A stretch of DNA of 64,000 nt from contig CAZYCA010000031.1 of NCBI GenBank assembly GCA_964645405.1, positions 1 to 64,000 on the forward strand. Direction: 5' to 3'. Source of the stretch: JAMWDF01 sp964645405 (GTDB lineage: Bacteria > Ratteibacteria > UBA8468 > B48-G9 > DSTR01). A model generated the notes under the pieces. That model was not told the origin of the DNA, did no database searches, and saw only the letters and a program-made list of their open reading frames with translations. The position numbers were made by a program, and so were the translations under genes. Shown here piece by piece: positions 33,141 to 41,693 of the stretch (position 1 is the first letter of the stretch; each line of letters opens with the position of its first letter).

Positions 33141-33862
33141 GGGAAAAACCCCCAGAAGATTTGAATGACCATGATGGTAATCAAAATGCCAAGCAAGGCA
33201 CCGATCACAACCTCTTCCAGGCTGTGGATACCTCGCTGAATACGACTTTGTGCTACCCAGATAGACAAAAGCAAGACTAAAAAGGAGATGAGTGGCTGCT
33301 GGTGGAATGTGAGAAAGGAAACAATTGTCCAGATACTAAAAGATACCCCGCTGTGCAGGCTGGGCATGCCCCCGCTCAGGAAAGAATCTTTCTTGATGAC
33401 CAGTTTAAGGAGGATTGCCAGAAATGTCACAATCACCAGTACCACAAATGTAACATACCAGGGAGAGGCTGCTATGTTTTCAAAAACTGACCTCCAGGAA
33501 GAAGGGAAGTGTTTGGCGACAACCAGGTATCCAGTGATAATAGCTGTTAATGCAGTGAGAAGGACTGCTGCGGCACTCACATCCTTTATCCTTCTGGCTT
33601 CCACACTAAATTCTCTAAAGATAACATCGGTGAACATTTCACAAACTGTATTGAAAACCTCGGCCACCATAACCAGTGTTGTAACCAGAAGGATAACCAG
33701 GAATTCTGCCAGGGGCAGGTTGAGAAAAAGACTGCTTATAATAACCACTGCACCTATCGCCAGATGAAGACGAAAATTTCTTTCTATTTTCAGTATCTCA
33801 ATCAACCCCCTGTAGGCAGAATTAAAACTGCTGAGAATGTCACCCTTTCTGGAAAGGTTCAT
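33128..33862 (-). CDS. Diacylglycerol/undecaprenol kinase fused to PAP2-like phosphatase
   Basis: The N-terminal part (residues 1-115) matches DgkA/UndK: NSAYRGLIEILKIERNFRLHL and AEVFNTVCEMFTDV with the catalytic glutamates E68 and E75, then RRIKDVSAAAVLL. The C-terminal part (about 130-244) is a PAP2-like domain with SGGMPSLHSG (residues 163-172) and SRIQRGIHSLEEV (206-218). One protein could phosphorylate undecaprenol or diacylglycerol and dephosphorylate the product or its pyrophosphate form at the membrane, in lipid-carrier recycling. The last motif has Glu in place of Asp. The gene overlaps its neighbours by 4 and 13 bases. Confidence 0.88.
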   Translation of the reverse strand: MNLSRKGDILSSFNSAYRGLIEILKIERNFRLHLAIGAVVIISSLFLNLPLAEFLVILLVTTLVMVAEVFNTVCEMFTDVIFREFSVEARRIKDVSAAAVLLTALTAIITGYLVVAKHFPSSWRSVFENIAASPWYVTFVVLVIVTFLAILLKLVIKKDSFLSGGMPSLHSGVSFSIWTIVSFLTFHQQPLISFLVLLLSIWVAQSRIQRGIHSLEEVVIGALLGILITIMVIQIFWGFFPWKI

Positions 33863-34335
33863 TTTTTTCCTTTTCTCTCTGACGGCTGAAGCTGTAGCAG
33901 ATTTTCTATTTTCACCATAATTTTATCCTGTATATTTTTCATCCTGGCGTAATCCTGTGGTAGATAGTCAGAAAACCCTTTCAGGTGTAAGAGCCCGTGA
34001 AGGATTAGGTAAAGTAGTTCTTCCTCCAGTGTTTGCCCGTAACTTTTTGCCTGTCTGGCAGCTGTTTCCACCGAGATAAATAAATCAGCAAGAGAAGCAC
34101 CTGTCCGAAAAGAAAGAACATCAGTTGATCTGTTTCTTCCTGTGAACATTTTGTTTACTCTGGTGATGGTTCTGTCAGAAACAAAAACTATTGCCACCTC
34201 CTTTACTGGTAAATCAATCAATCCTGTAATTTTCTGGAGTGCCATTTTTAACCATTGGTTATCAAACTTTACCTTTCTTTGACGTACGAGCAGGTGCCAT
34301 ATCACCTGTTTTTTGCCTGTGTCGCTGGTACGCAT
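33859..34335 (-). CDS. ybeY: Endoribonuclease YbeY
   Basis: YbeY is a metal-dependent RNase needed for 16S 3' maturation and ribosome quality control. The 158-residue sequence shows FVSDRTITRVNKMFTGRNRSTDVLSFRTG (in parts) and the metal motif HGLLHLKGFSDY. The usual motif is HGxLHLxGYDH, so the third ligand is Asp here. The first 11 residues may not be native, because a GTG start inside would also work. PhoH upstream is the normal neighbour, and it overlaps ybeY by 74 bases. Confidence 0.9.
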   Translation of the reverse strand: MRTSDTGKKQVIWHLLVRQRKVKFDNQWLKMALQKITGLIDLPVKEVAIVFVSDRTITRVNKMFTGRNRSTDVLSFRTGASLADLFISVETAARQAKSYGQTLEEELLYLILHGLLHLKGFSDYLPQDYARMKNIQDKIMVKIENLLQLQPSERKGKK

Positions 34336-35269
34336 TGATTATCCTTTTCACCAGGGGATGCCTGACGACATCACGCTGGGTGAAATAAATAAATTTTACC
34401 CCGGCCAGGCCCTTTAAGATGGACTGGACTTCCACCAATCCAGAGGTTGCCCGGGTCAGGGGTAAATCAATCTGAGTGATGTCACCTGTAATGACGGCTC
34501 TTGACTGAGGACCCAATCTGGTAAGAAACATCTGTAACTGGCCAGCTGTAGTGTTCTGAGCCTCATCTAAAATAATAAATGCTTCCCGGAGAGTTCTTCC
34601 TCTCATATAAGCCAGCGGGATTATCTCTATAAGCCGGCGCTCTGTCCAGCGTTTCAGCTCCTCATACTTGAGCAAATCAAAAAGGGCATCGTAAATCGGC
34701 TGCAGATACGGTTTAATTTTCTCTTCCAGATCCCCGGGTAAAAATCCAAGCCTTTCACCAGCTTCCAGTGCGGGCCTGGTAAGAACTATTTTTTGAAACC
34801 ATCTTCTTTTCAGGGCTTCAATGGCACAGGCTACAGCCAGGTATGTTTTTCCAGTTCCTGCCGGACCAATGCTTACTACCAGGTCATATTTACGCATTGC
34901 CTCCACATAAAGTCTCTGTTTAGGTGATTGAGCCTCCACAGTGGGACGCCGGGAAAAAATTTCCACTACTCCTGGAGAAACCTTTTCCTGTATTTGGGCT
35001 GCCGCAAACTGGTTTTCTGATTGGGCGAGGATTTGAAGAACATCTGCTTCTTCCATCACTCCGTGGCCAGAAAGGAACTTTTTCATCTGCTCCAGAACAT
35101 AAACAGCTCTGGCTACGCTGTCTGTTTCTCCTCTGATTTTTAGCTGATTACCCCGTCCCAGGATAGAAACAGAAAGTTTGCTTTCCAGAAGGCGCAGATA
35201 GTCATCGGAGCGACCGAAGATGATTTGGGCTTCGCGTGTGGTGAAGAAAACATCTCTTGTTTCTGGCAT
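34262..35269 (-). CDS. phoH: PhoH-like ATPase
   Basis: PhoH proteins are RNA-linked ATPases commonly placed before ybeY. I start it at ATG 35269, directly after the preceding gene, giving 335 residues; a TTG at 35299 is possible but lies inside that gene. A KH-like N-terminal region is followed by the ATPase: Walker A GPAGTGKTY around residue 138, LTRPALEAGERLGFLPGD, Walker B AFIILDEAQN and VITGDITQIDLP, all hallmarks. Confidence 0.93.
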   Translation of the reverse strand: MPETRDVFFTTREAQIIFGRSDDYLRLLESKLSVSILGRGNQLKIRGETDSVARAVYVLEQMKKFLSGHGVMEEADVLQILAQSENQFAAAQIQEKVSPGVVEIFSRRPTVEAQSPKQRLYVEAMRKYDLVVSIGPAGTGKTYLAVACAIEALKRRWFQKIVLTRPALEAGERLGFLPGDLEEKIKPYLQPIYDALFDLLKYEELKRWTERRLIEIIPLAYMRGRTLREAFIILDEAQNTTAGQLQMFLTRLGPQSRAVITGDITQIDLPLTRATSGLVEVQSILKGLAGVKFIYFTQRDVVRHPLVKRIINAYQRHRQKTGDMAPARTSKKGKV

Positions 35270-35270
35270 A

Positions 35271-36071
35271 TTACGGAAGCACAAGTTCCATCCCGACAAC
35301 GAGATGGTCAGGGTTCTTCAATGATTTGCGGTTAGCTTGATAAATTTCTTTCCACTTGCTCGGGTCATGATAAACCTTGTTAGCAACACGAGTTAAGGTA
35401 TCACCTGGTTTCACCCGGTAGGTGCGTTTTTCTTTCACCGCTGGTTGTTCAGGAAGTATCGGCTCCTCCGGTGGAGCCAACCTTCGTGTCGCTCTTTCCC
35501 GGTTAATCTCAGCCATAAGTTGGTTGGTCATAGCAATAGCTTTTTCACTGAGTTCATTAGCCTTGTTAATAGCCTCGTTGGCTTTTCTAATGGCATTGTT
35601 GGCTGCATCTGTAGCGTCTTTCGCTGCCTTTTCCGCGTAAGCCAGAGCGTCTTTCGCAGCCTTTTCAGCAGCAGCTGCCGCCTCTTTCGCAGCCTGGCTT
35701 GCTTTTTCACTGGCCTGGTTGGCAGCGTCTATCGCTTTGCTGGTCTCTCTGGCAGCAAAATCTTTTGCTGCATTTGCCGCAGCAATAGCTTCGTTGGCAG
35801 CCTGCAAAGCTTTGTTGGCTGTAGCCACAGCCTGGTTGGCGGCATCCAGAGCCTGTCTGGCATAATTATCACTTTCTTTACTGACCTCCAGGCTGGTTTC
35901 AGCGATGGCTTTCGCCTGTTTCAGCTGGGTTCGTACCGCTGTTTCGTCTTCAGGAGCAAGGGGTTTCTGGGCCAGAGTAAAGCAACCAGATAAAAGAGTG
36001 GCTGCTAAACCTATGAATCCAGCTTTGACTAAATTTCCACCTGCGATGCTATCTTTCCTGATTTTTCTCAT
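35271..36071 (-). CDS. Alanine-rich coiled-coil LysM lipoprotein
   Basis: The 266-residue protein has a lipoprotein signal ending LLSGC with the lipidated Cys at residue 30. Residues about 45-193 form a very regular Ala/Lys/Glu/Asn heptad region (AANQA, AANEA, AKDA repeats), expected to be a long coiled coil. A Pro-rich linker (198-213) leads to a LysM domain at 216-266 (YRVKPGDTLTRVANKVY and NPDHLVVGMELVLP in parts). The layout suggests a tether from outer membrane to peptidoglycan, similar in plan to Lpp or Pal though not in sequence. It is between aspS and phoH. Confidence 0.85.
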   Translation of the reverse strand: MRKIRKDSIAGGNLVKAGFIGLAATLLSGCFTLAQKPLAPEDETAVRTQLKQAKAIAETSLEVSKESDNYARQALDAANQAVATANKALQAANEAIAAANAAKDFAARETSKAIDAANQASEKASQAAKEAAAAAEKAAKDALAYAEKAAKDATDAANNAIRKANEAINKANELSEKAIAMTNQLMAEINRERATRRLAPPEEPILPEQPAVKEKRTYRVKPGDTLTRVANKVYHDPSKWKEIYQANRKSLKNPDHLVVGMELVLP

Positions 36072-36086
36072 GCAAGCCCCTTTGTT

Positions 36087-37853
36087 TTATGTTGAAGGCA
36101 ACTGCAAACGAATACGATTTTCTTTCAAAAGTATTTCGTTAACCTCTCCTGGTGCCTGTGTCAGCAGACACACACCCTTCTGAGTTTTCGGAAAGGCTAT
36201 TACTTCCCTGATAGAATTTTCTCCAAGAAAAAGCATAACCAGCCGGTCCAGACCAAGAGCTATACCTCCATGGGGAGGAGCGCCAAAATCAAGGCATTCA
36301 AGTAAAAAGCCAAACTGCTGTTCATATTTCTCTCTGTCCAGTCCAATGAGGTCAAACATTTTCTCCTGAAGTTTTCTGGAGTGAATCCGGATGCTTCCCC
36401 CACCAATCTCTATCCCGTTCAGTACCAAATCATAGGCTTTTGCTCTGATTTTTTCTGGCTGGTTTTCCAGACTTTCTATACTGGCAGGGGCAGGGGAGGT
36501 GAAGGGATGATGCCTGGATTGCCACCGTTGCTGCTGCTGGTCAAATTCTAAAAGGGGGAAATTTACCACCCAGGTGAAGCACCATTGCGGTTCTGGCGAC
36601 GGATAAAGTTTGTCCCCAACAAGTTTTCTCAGTTCGCCCAGGACAGGTAAAATTTTATCCGCAGCCCCAGCGAGAAAGAAAAGGAGACCGTTATCACTTT
36701 CAGCAGGTGGTCGCAAATTTTCCACTATCTTTTCTTCCAGAAACTTCTTAAAAGGTGATTGAATATCGTTCTGGCGGAAACGTATCCAGCCCAGACCGCC
36801 GAGTCCACGTTGTCTCACAAGCTGGTGGTATTCTTCCACATCTGAGGTAGAAACTTTCTGTCCATCAGGGACCATAAACCCCTGGACAATTCCACCTTCC
36901 TCTATAGTTTTCCTGATAACCTCAATCCTGGTCTCCTGAAACACACCGGTAAAGTTTTTCAGTTTCAGGTCAAACCGAAGGTCCGGTTTATCTGTTCCGT
37001 ATTCCTCCATCGCCTGCTGATATTCTATCCGCGGAAAAGGAATCTGCAAATCGTAACCGAAGGCTTTTCTGGCAGCATATTTCAACAGTTTTTCGGTAAT
37101 ATCAATAACATCTGCTTCTTCCACAAAAGACATTTCCAGGTCAATCTGGGTAAACTCCGGTTGTCTGTCTGCCCTGAGGTCTTCGTCACGGAAACACCGG
37201 GCAATCTGAAAATAGCGGTCAAAACCCGCCACCATAAGAATCTGCTTGAAAAGCTGGGGAGACTGGGGTAGAGCATAAAACCTGCCAGGATTAAGTCTGG
37301 AGGGAACAATGAAATCTCTGGCTCCTTCCGGGGTACTTCTGGTCAAAATGGGAGTTTCAATTTCTACAAAATCTTCCCCTGTCAGAAATTCGCGCACAGC
37401 CTGGGTAAATTTCGCCCGTGCCAGAAGATTTGCCTGCATTTTTGGCCGCCGCAGGTCAAGAAACCGGTAAGCCAGACGGATATTTTCCCCAATCTGAATG
37501 TTATCGGTTAATTCAAAAGGCAGGTTCCTGGCACGGTTAAGAACGTCTATCTGGTTGATTTTCACCTCCACCTGGCCGGTGGAAATCTTTGGATTCACCA
37601 TTTCCGGTGGCCTGAGAATTACTTCTCCTGCAACTCTAATCACCCACTCGCTCCTCACTTCTTTTAATATGGATGACACTTCCGGAGGCATCTCCGCCGG
37701 TGAGCACACCAGTTGTACCACTCCGTACCTGTCCCTTAAATCAATAAACTTAAGCAGTCCGTGGTCTCTCACAGACTGTACCCAGCCGCTCAGAATAACC
37801 TTTTCTCCTGCGTTTGACTTATTCAACTGTCCACAGTTATGAGTTCTCAGCAT
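36087..37853 (-). CDS. aspS: Aspartyl-tRNA synthetase (probably non-discriminating)
   Basis: AspRS charges tRNA-Asp. The protein has 588 residues with the N-terminal OB domain (LSGWVQSVRDHGLLKFIDLRD), class II motif 2 (FRDEDLRADRQPEFTQIDLEMSF, in parts), a central GAD insertion and motif 3 (GIALGLDRLVMLFLG). His in RDHG corresponds to the position (H31 in Pseudomonas AspRS) associated with non-discriminating enzymes that also make Asp-tRNA-Asn for GatCAB. That specificity is inference. hisS overlaps by seven bases. Confidence 0.96.
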   Translation of the reverse strand: MLRTHNCGQLNKSNAGEKVILSGWVQSVRDHGLLKFIDLRDRYGVVQLVCSPAEMPPEVSSILKEVRSEWVIRVAGEVILRPPEMVNPKISTGQVEVKINQIDVLNRARNLPFELTDNIQIGENIRLAYRFLDLRRPKMQANLLARAKFTQAVREFLTGEDFVEIETPILTRSTPEGARDFIVPSRLNPGRFYALPQSPQLFKQILMVAGFDRYFQIARCFRDEDLRADRQPEFTQIDLEMSFVEEADVIDITEKLLKYAARKAFGYDLQIPFPRIEYQQAMEEYGTDKPDLRFDLKLKNFTGVFQETRIEVIRKTIEEGGIVQGFMVPDGQKVSTSDVEEYHQLVRQRGLGGLGWIRFRQNDIQSPFKKFLEEKIVENLRPPAESDNGLLFFLAGAADKILPVLGELRKLVGDKLYPSPEPQWCFTWVVNFPLLEFDQQQQRWQSRHHPFTSPAPASIESLENQPEKIRAKAYDLVLNGIEIGGGSIRIHSRKLQEKMFDLIGLDREKYEQQFGFLLECLDFGAPPHGGIALGLDRLVMLFLGENSIREVIAFPKTQKGVCLLTQAPGEVNEILLKENRIRLQLPST

Positions 37854-39091
37854 ATTAGTTCCTTTATCTTTTGAAAGGATTCTGAGAGAGGTAGAGTATG
37901 TTGTTCTCTGGTCTCCATATTTTTCAACAATATTTTCTCCCCGGAAAGCTCATCTTCACCGAAAAACAAACACCATTTTACCTTCTCCCGGCTGGCTGCC
38001 TGCAGGTGATTTTTTAAGGGACGTTCCTCAAAATCAACCTCCACAGGGATTCCCTGTTTTCTCAATTCGGCAAGGAAGGAAAAGCCGAAAAGCCGAGCCT
38101 TATCACCAAGAAAAAATGCCCTGAGCAATACCTGCTCTTTTGCTGGTGTGGAAACTATATTCATCAACCGTTCCAGTCCAATGGCAAACCCCACTGCTGG
38201 TATCTGTGGGCCGCCAAAACTGGCGACCAGTGTGTCATAGCGGCCTCCTGCTGCCAGGGCACCGGGGTCGTTTCCAGCTGTAACCTCAAATACTGTGCCG
38301 GTGTAATAATCAAGACCCCGTACAAGATGTTCATCAACCAGCAGTTTGGTATCCATTTTGTTCAAGGTGGATAATACCAGCTGGTAATGCTGCTGGCAGG
38401 CAGGGCACAGATGTTTAACCGGTGAAGGGGCGCTCTTAAAGATTTCCAGACAGGAAACGTTTTTACAGTCAAAAACGCGTAATGTATTCTTTTCCAGTCT
38501 TCGTACACAGTCCGGACAAAGGTTTTCCCGGTATGGCTGTAAAAAATTTCTTAGGAGCCGAGAATAAGCCTGCTGACAGGAAATACAGCCCAGCGAATTT
38601 ACGCGTAGCAGCGGCTGAGAGAGTCCTGCAGTTTGAAGAAGTAAAATCAACAGGGAAATAACTTCCACATCAAACAGAGGATGCTTACCACCGAAAACTT
38701 CCACCCCCAACTGGTAGAACTGTCTGTATCTGCCACGCTGCGGTCGGTCGTATCTGAACATGGGTCCCTGATACCAGAAACGCGTAATCCTCCTGACCTG
38801 GTAATACTTTGCCTGGACGTAAGCGCGTACCACAGAAGCTGTCCCTTCAGGCCTGAGGGCTAAATGCCTGCCTTTCCTGTCGTAAAAGGTGTACATTTCC
38901 TTTTCCACAATATCTGTTGCTTCCCCTACGCTGCGTTCAAAAAGTGCCTTCTCCTCCACCAGAGGAGTTCTTATCTCCTTGTATCCATATTCCTGGAGTA
39001 GCAATCGTGCCTTCTCCTCAAAGAAATGCCACCGCTGTAGTTGCTCCGGTAGCAGGTCCTGCATTCCCCGGACAGTTTTATATATTTCCAT
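37847..39091 (-). CDS. hisS: Histidyl-tRNA synthetase
   Basis: HisRS charges tRNA-His. The start at ATG 39091 with AAAGGAAG ahead gives 414 residues (MEIYKTVRGMQDLLP); a further in-frame start at 39133 lacks support. Class II motifs: RPEGTASVVRAY, FWYQGPMFRYDRPQRGRYRQFYQLGVEVFG (in parts), LVRGLDYYTGTVFE and GGRYDTLVASFGG. The Cys-rich insertion with CPDCVRR and CPACQQH is common in bacterial HisRS. It starts the long minus-strand operon that ends with the tRNAs. Confidence 0.97.
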   Translation of the reverse strand: MEIYKTVRGMQDLLPEQLQRWHFFEEKARLLLQEYGYKEIRTPLVEEKALFERSVGEATDIVEKEMYTFYDRKGRHLALRPEGTASVVRAYVQAKYYQVRRITRFWYQGPMFRYDRPQRGRYRQFYQLGVEVFGGKHPLFDVEVISLLILLLQTAGLSQPLLRVNSLGCISCQQAYSRLLRNFLQPYRENLCPDCVRRLEKNTLRVFDCKNVSCLEIFKSAPSPVKHLCPACQQHYQLVLSTLNKMDTKLLVDEHLVRGLDYYTGTVFEVTAGNDPGALAAGGRYDTLVASFGGPQIPAVGFAIGLERLMNIVSTPAKEQVLLRAFFLGDKARLFGFSFLAELRKQGIPVEVDFEERPLKNHLQAASREKVKWCLFFGEDELSGEKILLKNMETREQHTLPLSESFQKIKELIC

Positions 39092-39119
39092 TTTTCTTCC
39101 TTTTAATTTATCATAAAAG

Positions 39120-39147
39120 CTTGAGGGCAGCAACCATGGCCCTTAAG
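39120..39147 (-). promoter_or_regulatory. Inverted repeat in the hisS leader region
   Basis: CTTGAGGGC at 39120-39128 and GCCCTTAAG at 39139-39147 pair over nine positions with one mismatch or G-U pair and a ten-base loop. It lies between the hisS start and the rpsO promoter. No T-run follows on either strand. A regulatory role is only a possibility. Confidence 0.3.
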
Positions 39148-39157
39148 AACTGCTGTT

Positions 39158-39185
39158 TTGACACCGCATGTTTTTGGGTTATAAT
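39158..39185 (+). promoter_or_regulatory. Sigma70-type promoter of rpsO-pnp
   Basis: TTGACA at 39158-39163 and TATAAT at 39180-39185 are perfect consensus elements with a 16-base spacer. Initiation would be near 39192, giving a leader of about 38 bases before rpsO. It is divergent from hisS. Confidence 0.82.
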
Positions 39186-39210
39186 GTAATCACACTGGAG
39201 GTAGGGAAAA

Positions 39211-39249
39211 ATGTACCAGGGAGAATCCAATGCTGGAAAAAAGTGTTAA
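39211..39249 (+). CDS. Possible leader peptide overlapping the rpsO start
   Basis: ATG 39211 is preceded by GGAGG at 39197-39201 with nine bases between. It opens a 12-codon frame (MYQGESNAGKKC) ending with TAA at 39247-39249, which overlaps the first codons of rpsO in another frame. Its ribosome binding site is better than that of rpsO. It may be a regulatory leader or a chance frame; there is no codon evidence at this length. Confidence 0.3.
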   Translation: MYQGESNAGKKC

Positions 39250-39496
39250 AATGGAGATTGAAAAAGAGTTAGGAAGGCATGAAAAGGATACCGGTTCCCC
39301 TGAAGTTCAGATAGGTTTGCTGACAAAGAGGATTGAAGCGCTGAACCAGCACTTCAAAATCCACAGGAAGGATACCAATTCCAGGCGAGGATTTTTGAAA
39401 CTTATTGGTCGCAGACGCCGCCTGCTGCGGTATCTTCAGCTTACTGCTCCAGACCGGTACCAGGAGGTTGTGAAAAAATTAGGTTTACGTAAGTGA
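39230..39496 (+). CDS. rpsO: 30S ribosomal protein S15
   Basis: S15 is a primary 16S rRNA binder of the platform. It has 88 residues as usual, with the family pattern HEKDTGSPEVQIGLLTKRI, LNQHFKIHRKDTNSRRGF and GRRRRLLRYL, read in parts. The ATG is preceded by CAGGGAG at eight bases. S15 often represses its own translation, and pnp follows in the usual rpsO-pnp operon. An overlapping 12-codon frame starts upstream. Confidence 0.98.
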   Translation: MLEKSVKMEIEKELGRHEKDTGSPEVQIGLLTKRIEALNQHFKIHRKDTNSRRGFLKLIGRRRRLLRYLQLTAPDRYQEVVKKLGLRK

Positions 39497-39513
39497 GAGA
39501 AAGCTACTGCCAG

Positions 39514-41667
39514 ATGGAAAGAATAGAAATTGAAGTCGGTGGAAAAAAAATAATCCTGGAAAGGGGGTATGTTGCCAGGCAGGCTCATGGAGCTATCTGG
39601 GTGCAGTGCGGAGATACGATTGTTTTGACTACCGCCGTCGCCTCAGAAGAACCAAAGCAGGAGGTAGACTTTTTCCCTCTGATGTGCGAGTATCGGGAGC
39701 AAACTTCTGCAGCAGGAAAAATTCCTGGTGGTTTTTTTAAGAGGGAAGGCCGGCCCACGGAAAGAGAAATTCTTACTTCCAGGGTTATTGACAGATCTAT
39801 CCGTCCTCTTTTCCCGGAGACTTACCGCCATGAAGTTCAGATAACCAGTATGTTACTTTCCGCGGATGCGGAGAATGACCCGGATATACTTGCCATCCTT
39901 GGTGCCTCGGCAGCTCTCTGCAGTTCACCGATACCTTTTCAGGGACCGGTGGCTGCTGTAAGAGTCGGTTTCCTTGACGAGCAGTTTATCATCAATCCTG
40001 GTCTTTCCGTCCTGGAAAAAAGCAAAATAAATCTCCTTTTGAGCGCAACAGAAAATTCCATTATTATGATGGAAGGTAGCTGTCAGGAAGTTAGCGAGGA
40101 TAAGTTTTTGGAAGCAGTATCCTTCGGTCTGAAACATCTGCTTAATCTCATATCCTGCCAGAAGGAGTGGATACAGGAGAAAAATTTTACTCCGCCAGCA
40201 CAGAATTCCACCTGGTACCAGAAAGCCGGGGAATTTTTATCCGGCCGGATTGACAGGGCTTACCAGTATCCGGAAAAAGCTACCCGGAGCAAGTTTTATA
40301 AAACATTAAAAGAGGAATTCATTGCCAGCTGTCCGGAGGAAGAAGTGAAATTAGCCTCGGATATCTATGAGACTGTACTGGAGAAAAAAATAAGGTCTCT
40401 AATTTTAAATAGTGGCCGCAGACTGGATGGACGGTCGTTTACGGAAGTTCGGCCGATTGATATTAAGGTTGGACTTCTCCCAAGAAACCATGGTTCTGCT
40501 CTTTTTACCCGTGGTCAGACCCAGTGCATTGCCTCGGTAACACTGGGAGCAAAACACGATGAGCAAAGGATAGATGGTCTTTTTGAGGAGACAACCAAGC
40601 GTTTTATGCTGCACTATAATTTTCCTCCTTTCTGTGTGGGGGAGGCTGTCCCGATGCGTTCCCCTTCCCGGCGAGAGATTGGACATGGAGCGCTGGCTGA
40701 ACGTTCTCTATCTTTTGTTATTCCTTCTGAAGATATTTTCCCTTACACGATAAGAATTGTCGCCAACATTCTTGAATCCAATGGCTCCTCGTCTATGGCA
40801 ACAGTCTGCGCAGGAAGTTTAGCCCTCATGGATGCCGGTGTACCAATTTCCCGGCATGTCTCCGGGGTGGCTCTGGGAATGATTATGGAAGGTGATAAAT
40901 ACGTCATTTTGACAGATATTGCGGGTGAAGAAGACCATTATGGAGACGTGGACCTTAAGGTTGCCGGGACATCTTCCGGTATTACGGGTTTTCAACTTGA
41001 TGTCAAAACCAGTGCTTTCACCTTAGATATTCTGGCAAAAGCCCTCCAGCAGAGCCAGAAAGCCCGGCTGGAGATTTTAGAAAAAATGAACGCGGTACTT
41101 CCTGCTGCCCGGACCGGGATTTCTCCGTATGCTCCCAAAATTGTAACCTTCAAGATTAAGCCAGAAAAGATTGGTCTGGTCATCGGTCCTGGCGGCAAAA
41201 CCATTAGAAGTATTATTGAAAAAACTGGAGTAGAAATTGACGTGGAAGATGATGGTACAGTTCACATCTCTTCTCCTCATGCTGCTGCCTGCCAGCAGGC
41301 CCAGGCAGAGATTCTTTCCCTTACTGAGGAACCAGCTGTGGGTAAGATTTACAATGGTATCGTGACAAAGATTTTGCCATTTGGTGCGCTGGTGAAAATT
41401 CTACCATCTCAAGAGGGTATGGTCCACATCTCCGAGCTTGCACCCCACCGCGTGGAATCAGTGGAAGACGTTTTATCAGTGGGGTCAGAAATCAGAGTGA
41501 AGGTTATTGGTATTGATGAAAGTGGTAGACTCCGATTGAGTCGTAAACAAACGCTGACTCCTGAAGAAATTGCACGCGAGAAAGAGAATGCTCACAAACA
41601 GGGACAGAAAGAGGTCTCCTCACACGAGAGAAAGAAAAGTCATAATCGTACCAACCGCTATCGGTAA
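39514..41667 (+). CDS. pnp: Polyribonucleotide nucleotidyltransferase (PNPase)
   Basis: PNPase degrades RNA by phosphorolysis. I start it at ATG 39514 (MERIEIEVGGKKI), giving 717 residues; a GTG at 39493 overlapping the rpsO stop would add seven residues and cannot be excluded. Two RNase PH domains (GYVARQAHGAIWVQCGDTIVLTTAVAS near the start; RRLDGRSFTEVRPIDI around residue 310, in parts) are followed by a KH domain with GPGGKTIRSIIEKTG and an S1 domain with GKIYNGIVTKILPFGALVKI. The C-terminal tail is basic. Confidence 0.98.
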   Translation: MERIEIEVGGKKIILERGYVARQAHGAIWVQCGDTIVLTTAVASEEPKQEVDFFPLMCEYREQTSAAGKIPGGFFKREGRPTEREILTSRVIDRSIRPLFPETYRHEVQITSMLLSADAENDPDILAILGASAALCSSPIPFQGPVAAVRVGFLDEQFIINPGLSVLEKSKINLLLSATENSIIMMEGSCQEVSEDKFLEAVSFGLKHLLNLISCQKEWIQEKNFTPPAQNSTWYQKAGEFLSGRIDRAYQYPEKATRSKFYKTLKEEFIASCPEEEVKLASDIYETVLEKKIRSLILNSGRRLDGRSFTEVRPIDIKVGLLPRNHGSALFTRGQTQCIASVTLGAKHDEQRIDGLFEETTKRFMLHYNFPPFCVGEAVPMRSPSRREIGHGALAERSLSFVIPSEDIFPYTIRIVANILESNGSSSMATVCAGSLALMDAGVPISRHVSGVALGMIMEGDKYVILTDIAGEEDHYGDVDLKVAGTSSGITGFQLDVKTSAFTLDILAKALQQSQKARLEILEKMNAVLPAARTGISPYAPKIVTFKIKPEKIGLVIGPGGKTIRSIIEKTGVEIDVEDDGTVHISSPHAAACQQAQAEILSLTEEPAVGKIYNGIVTKILPFGALVKILPSQEGMVHISELAPHRVESVEDVLSVGSEIRVKVIGIDESGRLRLSRKQTLTPEEIAREKENAHKQGQKEVSSHERKKSHNRTNRYR

Positions 41668-41693
41668 GATATGATTAGACCAGGGAGGAAAAG

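Noticed and set aside
35445..35993. A 182-residue plus-strand frame, Ser/Phe/Val-rich and repetitive
   Set aside because: It is the antisense image of the alanine-rich coiled-coil repeat in the lipoprotein gene, so its apparent repeats come from that.
39092..39157. T-box riboswitch ahead of hisS
   Set aside because: The region is too short and shows no antiterminator sequence or T-box bulge that I can recognise.
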